A DNA stretch of 64,000 nt, taken from NCBI RefSeq assembly GCF_024655635.1, contig NZ_JANLGI010000003.1, forward strand, positions 62,001 to 126,000, read 5' to 3'. The DNA is from Allobosea sp. 47.2.35 (GTDB taxonomy: Bacteria > Pseudomonadota > Alphaproteobacteria > Rhizobiales > Beijerinckiaceae). The notes under the pieces are model-generated. The model saw only the letters and a list, made by a program, of their open reading frames with translations. It was not told where the DNA came from and ran no database searches. This document shows, one piece after another, positions 8,177 through 16,134 of this stretch. Position 1 is the first letter of the stretch, and the number at the start of each line of letters is the position of its first letter. The position numbers and the translations under genes are program-made.

Positions 8177-9514
8177 ATGTCGTGGTACAGCAAGGTCGTC
8201 TGGTCGGAAGGACTGTTTCTCAGGCCGCATCACTTCCAGCAGAGCGACCGTTATCTCGAAAACCTGCTGGAAAGCCGCGTCAGGACCATCACGCCCTATC
8301 CATGGGGCTTCTCGGTGCTGGAGATCGACCGCGACCTCGCCCAGCAGAGCCGCATCGGCCTGCGCCGCGCCGTCGGCGTGATGCCGGACGGCACGCCCTT
8401 CGCGCTGCCCGATAACAGCCCGCTCCCCGCCGCGATCGAGGTGCCGGAGAACGCCGCCGGCCAGATCGTCTGGCTTTCGCTGCCGCTCGCCGCCGCCAAC
8501 ACGCGCGAGGTCGAGGACACCCTGAACGGCTCGGCCAGCCGCTATGTCCCCGCGAACGAGATGCTGATCGATTCCACCGCCTCGCTGCGGACGGAGGAAG
8601 AGATCGACGTCGCCCATCCGCGCCTGACGCTGGAGCTGCGCAAGACCTCGAAGGCCGGCTATGTCGGCCTCGCGCTCGGCCGCATCCTCGAAGTGCGCGA
8701 CCGCGCCATCCTCTTCGACGAGAAATTCGCCCCACCCGTGCTGGTCTGCTCGGCCTATCCGGTGATCGAGGGCTGGCTCGACCGCGTCATCGGCTGGATC
8801 GACAACAAGCTGGAGGAGCTCGCCCGCTACGCCGCCGATCCGACGGCCGGCGGCGGCCTGCAGAGCGCGGACTATTTCGTGCTCCAGCTCCTCAACCGCA
8901 ACATCCCCGTGCTCAAGCACCTGCGCCGCTCGCGCTTTGTCCATCCCGAGCGATTGTTCTCGACCTTCCTGGCGCTCGCTGGCGAGCTTGCGACCTTCAC
9001 CACGGCAGAGCGTCGCGCCCGCGACTACCCGGCCTACGATCATGACGACCTGGAGAACTGCTTTGCGCCGGTCGTGCGCGACATCCAGGACTTCCTCTCG
9101 GCCAATCTCGGCCGCCGGGCGATCCGGCTGGAGATCGTCGAGCGGGCGCAGAACGCCTTCATGTCGACGATCCGCGACCGCAGCCTCGTGCGCAACGCGA
9201 CGCTGGTGCTGGAAGTGGCGGCGCGCCGGCCTCTGACCGAGATCCAGGCGCAGTTCCCGCAGCTCTTCAAGATCGGCCCCAACACCAAGATGAACGAGAT
9301 CGTCCATGCCCATCTGCCGGGCATCAATCTCGTCCATCTGCCGACGCCGCCGCCGCAGATCCGCGCGCTCACGGATCATGTATACTTCTATCTCGACCGC
9401 ACCTCGCCGCTCTGGCCGGAATTTTCGACGGCGAGTTCGATCGGCATGCATTTTTCCGGTGACTGGCCCGATCTCGAACTCGAGCTCTGGGCCGTTCTGG
9501 AGGGCAGGCGATGA
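8177..9514 (+). CDS. tssK: Type VI secretion baseplate protein TssK
   Basis: TssK joins the cytoplasmic baseplate to the TssJLM membrane complex. The 445-residue protein opens with the hallmark MSWYSKVVWSEGLFLRPHHFQQSDRY and has the central conserved LRKTSKAGYVGLALGRI and the C-terminal GINLVHLPTPPPQIRAL with FYLDRTSPLW. A GTG at 8162 is in frame, but I chose the ATG at 8177 because family members begin at this point. Its stop overlaps the start of tssL by 4 bases (ATGA), so the two are translationally coupled and head the tssK-L-M-tagF-pppA-ppkA operon. Confidence 0.96.
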   Translation: MSWYSKVVWSEGLFLRPHHFQQSDRYLENLLESRVRTITPYPWGFSVLEIDRDLAQQSRIGLRRAVGVMPDGTPFALPDNSPLPAAIEVPENAAGQIVWLSLPLAAANTREVEDTLNGSASRYVPANEMLIDSTASLRTEEEIDVAHPRLTLELRKTSKAGYVGLALGRILEVRDRAILFDEKFAPPVLVCSAYPVIEGWLDRVIGWIDNKLEELARYAADPTAGGGLQSADYFVLQLLNRNIPVLKHLRRSRFVHPERLFSTFLALAGELATFTTAERRARDYPAYDHDDLENCFAPVVRDIQDFLSANLGRRAIRLEIVERAQNAFMSTIRDRSLVRNATLVLEVAARRPLTEIQAQFPQLFKIGPNTKMNEIVHAHLPGINLVHLPTPPPQIRALTDHVYFYLDRTSPLWPEFSTASSIGMHFSGDWPDLELELWAVLEGRR

Positions 9515-10956
9515 GCGATCCGGGTTCGCCCTCAGATCCGTTCGGCCGCTCCGAGCGGACGATCATCAGGCCGAACCCCGGCGGGCGCCGCGCGCCTTTG
9601 CCGCCCGCTCCCGCCGCGCCGGCAGCCGCAGCGCCGCAGGCTGCCCAGCCCTATCAGCCGCCGCAGGTGCCCTCGCCCGGCGTGCCCGGCACCGGCGACG
9701 AATGGATGTCTCAAGCTGCGCCGGTCCCGCAGCGTCAGGCTCCGCCGCCTCCGGCCGGCGGGGGGCAGTCCCTGCCGCGCCGCGACCAGCTGCTGACGCC
9801 GAACGCCAACCCGCTATTGCGCGCGGCCGGCCCGCTCCTGCTGCTGCTCGGGCGCATGCGCGCCAATCTCTCCAACGCGCCCTTCGCCCAGCTCCTCGGG
9901 CAGGTCGGCGAGACGATCGAGGCTTTCGAGCATGAGGTCCGCGCCGCCGGCGTCTCGGCCGATACGGCGCAGATGGCGAAATACGTCATCGCCGCGACCG
10001 CCGACGACATCGTCCAGAACATCCCCGGCGACGACCGCCATGTCTGGACGCAATACAGCATGCTCTCGCGCTTCTTCGGCGAGCGCATCGGCGGCGTGCG
10101 CTTCTTCGAAATGCTCGACAAGGCCAAGGCCGACCCATCGGTCAATTACGACCTGCTCGAACTGATGCATGCCTGCCTGGCGCTGGGCTTCCAGGGTATC
10201 CACCGGACGTCTGCCGGCGGCGCCAACAATCTCCAGATGATCCAGCGCAACCTGTTCGAGACGCTGCGCCGGGTGAAGCAGCCCGACCCCGAATTGTCGC
10301 CGCGCTGGCGTGGGCAGGCGATCGCGCAGGCCGTCGCCGGGTTCAAGGTGCCGGTCTGGTCGGTGGCGGCGATCGCGGCCGTCGCTCTGCTCGGCGTCTA
10401 TTTCGTCTTCCGCGCGCTGCTCGCCGGCAATGCCGAGGCGGCCTCGACCGCGCTGCTCTCGGTCCATCCCAAGGGCGAGATCGGCATCATGCGCAAGGTC
10501 TTCTCGGCCCCGCCGCCGCCTCCCCCGCCTCCGCCGCAGCCGCCCAAGGTCTGCGCCGCCGTGCAGCCGCCGATCGTCTGCCTTGTGACGCCGAACGTCG
10601 TCATCGTCCGCCTCGTCGGCATCACCCTGTTCGAGCCGGGGCAAGCGGCCGTGCGCGCGGAGTTCCAGCCCCTGATCGAGCGCATCGCCGCCGTGCTGGA
10701 GCAGGAGGGCGGTGCGATCAAGGTCGTCGGCCATACCGACAACGTGCCGATCCGCACCGCCCGCTTCCCGTCCAATGTCGAGCTGTCGCAGGCCCGCGCC
10801 AAGGCCGTCGGCGATGGCTTGAAGGCCAAGCTCAGCAAGCCGGACCGGATCGCGACCGAGGGCAAGGGCGCGGATACGCCGATCGCACCCAACACCACCG
10901 CCGACGGACGCGCCCAGAACCGGCGCGTCGAAATCCTGATCCAGCGTCAGAACTAG
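9511..10956 (+). CDS. tssL: Type VI secretion protein TssL with C-terminal OmpA domain (DotU/IcmH family)
   Basis: TssL is an inner-membrane anchor of the T6SS. The 481-residue protein has a Pro/Ala-rich cytoplasmic leader (1-95), a DotU-like domain (about 98-262, with DDIVQNIPGDDRHVWTQYSM and FEMLDK), one membrane helix (about 280-300), a run of prolines (about 330-345) and a periplasmic OmpA-like domain (about 365-480, GHTDNVPIRT, then NRRVEIL). This is the extended form that binds peptidoglycan directly. It overlaps tssK by 4 bases and is followed by tssM after 11 bases. Confidence 0.96.
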   Translation: MSDPGSPSDPFGRSERTIIRPNPGGRRAPLPPAPAAPAAAAPQAAQPYQPPQVPSPGVPGTGDEWMSQAAPVPQRQAPPPPAGGGQSLPRRDQLLTPNANPLLRAAGPLLLLLGRMRANLSNAPFAQLLGQVGETIEAFEHEVRAAGVSADTAQMAKYVIAATADDIVQNIPGDDRHVWTQYSMLSRFFGERIGGVRFFEMLDKAKADPSVNYDLLELMHACLALGFQGIHRTSAGGANNLQMIQRNLFETLRRVKQPDPELSPRWRGQAIAQAVAGFKVPVWSVAAIAAVALLGVYFVFRALLAGNAEAASTALLSVHPKGEIGIMRKVFSAPPPPPPPPPQPPKVCAAVQPPIVCLVTPNVVIVRLVGITLFEPGQAAVRAEFQPLIERIAAVLEQEGGAIKVVGHTDNVPIRTARFPSNVELSQARAKAVGDGLKAKLSKPDRIATEGKGADTPIAPNTTADGRAQNRRVEILIQRQN

Positions 10957-10967
10957 GAGGCAGGACG

Positions 10968-13900
10968 ATGAATCTCGCCACCTGGCTCCGCATCGTGGCC
11001 ATCCTGATCGGCGCGCTCGCGCTCGCGGCGCTGATCTGGTTCGGCGGTCCCTTCGTCGCGTTCGGCGAGGTCCGCCCGTTCGAATCCTTCTGGGTGCGCT
11101 TGGCCGTCGCCGTGCTTCTTTTGGTGGGGGCGCTCGCCTGGATCGCCGTCATCGTCATCCGCCGCCGCAAGGCGACCGCCGCGCTGACCGAGGCTCTTGA
11201 AAAGGAAGAATCGACCGGCGATGGCGCCGCGCTCTCCAGCGCGATGAAGGACGCGCTCGCGACGCTGAAGAGCGCGCGCGGCAAGGGCGGCGATTATCTC
11301 TACGACCTGCCCTGGTACGTGATCATCGGCCCGCCCGGCGCCGGCAAGACGACCGCGCTAGTCAATTCCGGGCTGAAATTCCCGCTCGCGCGCGGCGCGA
11401 CGCCGGCCGCCGTCGCCGGCTCCGGCGGCACCCGCTATTGCGACTGGTGGTTCGCCGAGGACGCAGTGCTGATCGACACCGCCGGCCGCTATACGACGCA
11501 GGACACCGACACCAAGGCCGAGAAGTCGAGCTGGCTCGCCTTCCTCGACCTGCTCAAGACCAATCGCCCGCGCCAACCCATCAACGGCGTGCTCGTCGCG
11601 ATCAGCGTCGAGGACCTGCTGACTTCCTCGCCCGAGGAGATCGCCGCCCATGCCGACGCGATCCGCGCCCGCCTGCTCGAACTGCACGAGCGCCTGAAGG
11701 TCGATTTCCCGGTCTATGCCGTCTTCACCAAAGCCGACCTGATCGCCGGCTTCAACGAATTCTTCGGCCAGTTGACCGAGCCGCAGCGGCGCATGGTCTG
11801 GGGCCATACCTTCCAGACCGCCGACAAGACCCGCAACATGATCGGCGACGTGCCGCCGGAATACGACGCATTGATCGAGCGGCTGAACGAGCGCCTGCCC
11901 GACCGGCTCCAGGACGAGCACAACCCGACCGCCCGCGCCCAGATCTTCGGCTTCCCGAGCCAGATGGCGACGCTGAAGCGCTCCATCGTCGATTTCCTCA
12001 CCCGCGTCTTCGAACCGACGCGCTACCATGCCAATGCGACGCTGCGCGGCTTCTACTTCACCTCGGGCACGCAGGAAGGCACGCCGATCGACCAGTTGAT
12101 CGGCGCGCTATCGCGCAATTTCGGCTCGGACCATGCCGGCGCGGCCTCCTTCTCCGGCAAGGGCAAGAGCTACTTCCTGACCGAGCTGGTCCAGAAGGTC
12201 GTGATCGGCGAATCCGGCTGGGTGTCGACCGATCTCGGCGCCGCCCGCCGCACGACCGCCCTGCGCATCGCCGGCTTCGCCACGGTCGCGTTGCTCTCGC
12301 TCGCCGCGCTCAGCCTGTGGTGGACGAGTTTTTCACGCAACAGCGACCTGGTCACCGCGACCAACTACGGGCTCTCGGATTATCGCAGCGCCGCAGCCCC
12401 GGTTCTGCAGGAGACCACGATCTCCGACCGCAACTTCAGCCGCGTGCTGCCGCTGCTGCACAAGCTCCGGAACATGCCGGCTGGCTATGCCACGAAATCC
12501 GAGCCGACGCCGACGCTCGCCACTTTCGGCCTGAGCCAGCGCGACCGCCTGCAGAACGCGACCGAGATCACCTATCAGCAGGCGCTGGAGCGGATGCTGC
12601 GCTCGCGCATCATCTTCCGGCTGGAGGAGCAGCTCGAGGCCAATGCCAACAATCCCGGCTTCGTCTACGAGGCGCTGAAGGTCTACATGATGGTCGGCGG
12701 CCAGGCGAAGATGGACCGCGATCTCGTGACCTCCTGGATGCGGCTCGACTGGGCCGAGAACCTCTTCCCCGGCCCGGCCAATGCCAAGGGCCGCGAGGCG
12801 CTGGAGGAGCATCTCGCCGCCATGCTCGATCTCGACGAGGGCACGGGCGAGCCGATCGTCAAGCTCAACCAGTCGCTGATCGAGCAGAGCCAGCGCACCT
12901 TGCGCCGCCTCAGCATCGCTGAGCGCGCCTATGAGCTCCTGCGCACGCAGTCCCGCAGCGAGAGCCAGAAGGACTGGGTCGTCTCGCAGCGCGGCGGCTC
13001 CGATGTCCGCCTCGTCTTCGAAGGCGTCACCGGCGAGGATCTCGACCAGATCCGCGTGCCCTATTTCTACACCTATGACGGCTTCCAGAACGCCTTCATC
13101 GCCAAGCTCGGCGATATCGGCGACCAGATCGAGCGCGAGCGCTGGGTGCTCGGCGAAAACCTCGACCAGCAGGCGATCACCGCTCAGTACGCCACGCTCT
13201 TCCCCGACCTGATGAAGCTCTACAGCCGCGACTATGCCGCGAGCTGGCAGCGCATGCTGAAGCGCCTGAAGCTCAGGCCGCTCAACGCCGACAAGCCGCG
13301 CTATGTCGCGCTCAGCGCGATCAGCGCCGCGACCTCCCCCTTCAAGCAGGTGCTGGAGGCGCTCCGCGACGAGACGCAGCTCACCAAGGAGCGCCCCAAC
13401 GCGAAGAAGGCCGTCGCGCAGGCTGCGGCCCAGGCCGCTGCCGATACGCTGGCCCAGCGCGCTAGCAGCGCCTTGAGCCGCCTCGGCACCAATCTGCCGC
13501 TGGCGGCGCCCGGCGTCGACCGCGTGCTGGCGGGTGGCGGGGCCGATACGGCGCTCGGCGCGGATATCGAATCCCAGTTCAAGCCTTTCCACGTCCTCGT
13601 CGACGGCGATCTCGGCCGCCGGCCTGTGGACCAGCTCCTGCAGACCTTCTCGGAGATCAACCAGAACCTCGCGACCGCCGCGACCAACCCGGCGCAGTCT
13701 GCGGCGGCGAATGCCGCGCTCGTGCCGCTGATCGCGACCTTGCGCGCCAATTCCTCGCGCTATCCCGCGCCCTTCGACGGCATGGTCATCCAGGCGGTGA
13801 ATGATTTCGAGGGTGACGCCACCGGCGCGACGGTCGCCCTGCTGCGGCAGGCGCTGGCCGAGCAGGTCACGCGCGTCTGCACCGAGGTGATGAACAACCG

Positions 13901-14603
13901 CTACCCCTTCACCAAGGCGAGCACGCGGGACGTGCCGCTCGCCGATTTCGCCCGGCTCTTCGCGCCCGGCCAGATCATGGACAAGTTCTACAAGGAGCGG
14001 CTGGAGCCCTTCGCCGACACCTCCAAGCCGCAATGGAACTGGCGCATCGACAGCCGGGTGGCGCGCGCGCTTTCGCCGACGACGCTGCGCGAGTTCCAGC
14101 GCGCCAGCGAGATCAAGGAAGCCTTCTTCCCGACCGGCGGCAACCTGCCCTCCTTCCAGATGGTGGTGACGCCGACCGCGCTCTCGGCCGATGCCGCCAA
14201 TGCCAAGCTGGAGATCAACGGCTTCACCGTGACGAGCCAGCAGGGCGTCAACACGCCGACCCCGGTGATGTGGCCGGGCGGCGGCGTCGGCAAGACGGCG
14301 GTGACGCTGACGCTGGGCGGCGGCGGCAACGCGTCCGGCGGCATGTTCAGCGGCGGCTTCTTCTCTTCAGGTCAGCAAGGCGGCGGCGCGCAGGGCGGCG
14401 AAGCCAAGCTGTTCGAGAAGGACGGCACGTGGTCCTTCTTCCGCCTGCTCGATGCCGGCTCGGTGCTGAAGCAGGGCGACAATGTCGGCTTCAACCTGAA
14501 TGCCGGCGGCCGGCAGGTCGGCTATTCCTTCGGCGTCGGCTCGCTCAAGAACCCGCTGATCCTGCCGGCGCTGCGGGAAATCCGCTGCCCCACCGGGATC
14601 TGA
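10968..14603 (+). CDS. tssM: Type VI secretion membrane protein TssM (IcmF)
   Basis: TssM spans the inner membrane and forms the periplasmic channel with TssL and TssJ. At 1211 residues it has the usual family length. Two membrane helices lie at about 8-26 and 43-64 and a third at about 430-450. The cytoplasmic NTPase domain between them has an intact Walker A (GPPGAGKT, 121-128) and the DTAGRY motif near 169. The periplasmic part contains the ImcF-related helical region and the C-terminal beta domain, which ends with Gly-rich loops around 1110-1150. It has a ribosome site (AGGAGGCAGG) just before the ATG and is followed by tagF after 3 bases. Confidence 0.97.
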   Translation: MNLATWLRIVAILIGALALAALIWFGGPFVAFGEVRPFESFWVRLAVAVLLLVGALAWIAVIVIRRRKATAALTEALEKEESTGDGAALSSAMKDALATLKSARGKGGDYLYDLPWYVIIGPPGAGKTTALVNSGLKFPLARGATPAAVAGSGGTRYCDWWFAEDAVLIDTAGRYTTQDTDTKAEKSSWLAFLDLLKTNRPRQPINGVLVAISVEDLLTSSPEEIAAHADAIRARLLELHERLKVDFPVYAVFTKADLIAGFNEFFGQLTEPQRRMVWGHTFQTADKTRNMIGDVPPEYDALIERLNERLPDRLQDEHNPTARAQIFGFPSQMATLKRSIVDFLTRVFEPTRYHANATLRGFYFTSGTQEGTPIDQLIGALSRNFGSDHAGAASFSGKGKSYFLTELVQKVVIGESGWVSTDLGAARRTTALRIAGFATVALLSLAALSLWWTSFSRNSDLVTATNYGLSDYRSAAAPVLQETTISDRNFSRVLPLLHKLRNMPAGYATKSEPTPTLATFGLSQRDRLQNATEITYQQALERMLRSRIIFRLEEQLEANANNPGFVYEALKVYMMVGGQAKMDRDLVTSWMRLDWAENLFPGPANAKGREALEEHLAAMLDLDEGTGEPIVKLNQSLIEQSQRTLRRLSIAERAYELLRTQSRSESQKDWVVSQRGGSDVRLVFEGVTGEDLDQIRVPYFYTYDGFQNAFIAKLGDIGDQIERERWVLGENLDQQAITAQYATLFPDLMKLYSRDYAASWQRMLKRLKLRPLNADKPRYVALSAISAATSPFKQVLEALRDETQLTKERPNAKKAVAQAAAQAAADTLAQRASSALSRLGTNLPLAAPGVDRVLAGGGADTALGADIESQFKPFHVLVDGDLGRRPVDQLLQTFSEINQNLATAATNPAQSAAANAALVPLIATLRANSSRYPAPFDGMVIQAVNDFEGDATGATVALLRQALAEQVTRVCTEVMNNRYPFTKASTRDVPLADFARLFAPGQIMDKFYKERLEPFADTSKPQWNWRIDSRVARALSPTTLREFQRASEIKEAFFPTGGNLPSFQMVVTPTALSADAANAKLEINGFTVTSQQGVNTPTPVMWPGGGVGKTAVTLTLGGGGNASGGMFSGGFFSSGQQGGGAQGGEAKLFEKDGTWSFFRLLDAGSVLKQGDNVGFNLNAGGRQVGYSFGVGSLKNPLILPALREIRCPTGI

Positions 14604-14606
14604 GCC

Positions 14607-15314
14607 TTGAGCTGCGGCCTCTTCGGCAAGCTGCCGGCCAAGCGCGACTTCATCGCGCTGAACGCTCCATCCGGCTTCCTCGGAACTTATGAGAAATGGC
14701 TGCAGGGCGGGCTGACCGCGAGCCGGCTCGAACTCGGCAATCGCTGGCAGGAGGCCTATCTCAACGCCCCGATCTGGCGCTTCTGGCTGGGCGGCGCCCA
14801 TGGCGGGCAGACGGTCGCCGGCGCCTTCATGCCCTCCATCGACGGTGTCGGCCGCTATTTCCCGCTGACGGTCTTCGCTGTCGCCAGCCCGGGAGCCGCG
14901 ATCCCGCCGCCCGAGCTCGACCCGCAGGATCAATGGTTCGAGGCGGTCGAGGATTTCCTGCTCCACGCGCTGGAACCGCAGGCGAGCTACGAGGCCGTGG
15001 CGCAGCGCCTCGCCGCCCTGCCCGTCCCCAACGATCACCATCTCGCCGCGCCGCCCCAGGACATGGTCCGCCTCGCCGACGGCACCATCGTCAGCGCCGC
15101 GATCGCTTCCGGCTTCCCGGAGCGGCTGGCGGCCCTGCGCGTCGAGGATCATGCCCGCGCCTATGCCCATGCATGCTATCTCTGGACGGTCGGCGGCCCG
15201 AATTTCGAGCCGCTGGCCCTGACCGGCCACGCCTTGCCCGATCCCTATCTCTTCGCCGGCCTGCTCACCGGCCGCTTCGACGGCCATCTCGCGCCCGAGC
15301 GCGCCGGATCATGA
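14607..15314 (+). CDS. tagF: T6SS negative regulator TagF (ImpM family)
   Basis: TagF holds the T6SS off after translation; in several species it blocks Fha- or TssL-dependent assembly. The 235-residue protein has the family opening GLFGKLPAKRDFIALNAPSGFLGTYEKWLQ and the central WLGGAHGGQTVAGAFMPSIDGVGRYFPL. It starts at a TTG at 14607, three bases after the tssM stop, and no in-frame ATG lies near the conserved beginning. In Agrobacterium this domain is fused to the phosphatase; here the phosphatase is a separate gene 10 bases downstream. Confidence 0.92.
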   Translation: MSCGLFGKLPAKRDFIALNAPSGFLGTYEKWLQGGLTASRLELGNRWQEAYLNAPIWRFWLGGAHGGQTVAGAFMPSIDGVGRYFPLTVFAVASPGAAIPPPELDPQDQWFEAVEDFLLHALEPQASYEAVAQRLAALPVPNDHHLAAPPQDMVRLADGTIVSAAIASGFPERLAALRVEDHARAYAHACYLWTVGGPNFEPLALTGHALPDPYLFAGLLTGRFDGHLAPERAGS

Positions 15315-15324
15315 GGGCGATGCC

Positions 15325-16134
15325 ATGAACGACGCCCCGCGCCGGAACCCGGATTTCGAGACCGGCTGCATCAGCCATACCGGCAAGGTCCGCACGGCCA
15401 ACGAGGACAATTTCATCCTGCGCCCGGAGATCGGCCTCTGGGCCGTCGCCGACGGCATGGGCGGGCACGAGAACGGCGCGCTCGCCAGCGCAACCGTGGT
15501 CGCGGCGCTGGAGGCGGTCGGCGCCGCCGACTCCGCGCCCGATCTGCTCGCCATGCTCGAAGCGGGTGTGCTCAAGGCCAACGAGGATCTCCGCGCCGAG
15601 ATCGACAAGCGCGGCGCGACCATGGGCGCGACATTGGTCTGCCTCCTGATCCACCAGCGTCATTTCGCCTGCCTTTGGTCGGGCGACAGCCGCATCTACC
15701 TGATCCGCGGCGGCATCATCGCGCAGGTCTCGCGCGACCATACCGAGGTCCAGGACATGGTCGATCGCGGCCTGCTCACCGCCGAGGAGGCGAAGCGCTC
15801 GCCGCGCCGGCACATCATCACCCATGCGATCGGCGTCCACGAGACGCCCGAACTCGATCTCGAAAACGGCGAGATCGCCGATGGCGACGCCTTCCTGCTC
15901 TGCTCGGACGGATTGACCGAGCATGTCACTGACGCCGAGATCCTGGCTGCCGTCCAGGCCGGCAGCGCGCAGGCCGCCTGCGACGCCCTGCTGGCGCTGA
16001 CGCTGGAGCGCGGCGCGCGCGACAATGTCACCGTCGTCATCGTGCGCTATCGACAGGGAGCGAGCGAAAGGACACGCTGGATGCCGAACCGGTCCGCACG
16101 GGGGAACGCTACGCCAGGGAGCTCCATGCCATGA
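15325..16134 (+). CDS. pppA: PP2C-type Ser/Thr phosphatase of the T6SS (PppA)
   Basis: PppA removes the phosphate that PpkA puts on the FHA protein and so turns the T6SS down. The 269-residue cytosolic protein keeps the PP2C metal-binding motifs: VRTANEDNF near 22-30, VADGMGGHENG near 42-52, LWSGDSRIYL near 115-124, SDGLTEHV near 193-200 and RDNVTVVIV near 232-240. A C-terminal tail of about 25 residues is unconserved. Its stop overlaps the kinase start by 4 bases, so the opposing enzymes are made together. Confidence 0.93.
   Translation: MNDAPRRNPDFETGCISHTGKVRTANEDNFILRPEIGLWAVADGMGGHENGALASATVVAALEAVGAADSAPDLLAMLEAGVLKANEDLRAEIDKRGATMGATLVCLLIHQRHFACLWSGDSRIYLIRGGIIAQVSRDHTEVQDMVDRGLLTAEEAKRSPRRHIITHAIGVHETPELDLENGEIADGDAFLLCSDGLTEHVTDAEILAAVQAGSAQAACDALLALTLERGARDNVTVVIVRYRQGASERTRWMPNRSARGNATPGSSMP

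Noticed and set aside
8030-9451. A 473-codon minus-strand frame opposite tssK
   Set aside because: Antisense shadow; tssK has full family signatures and a normal start.
12333-14033. A 566-codon minus-strand frame inside tssM
   Set aside because: Antisense shadow of a well-supported gene; no motif in the product.
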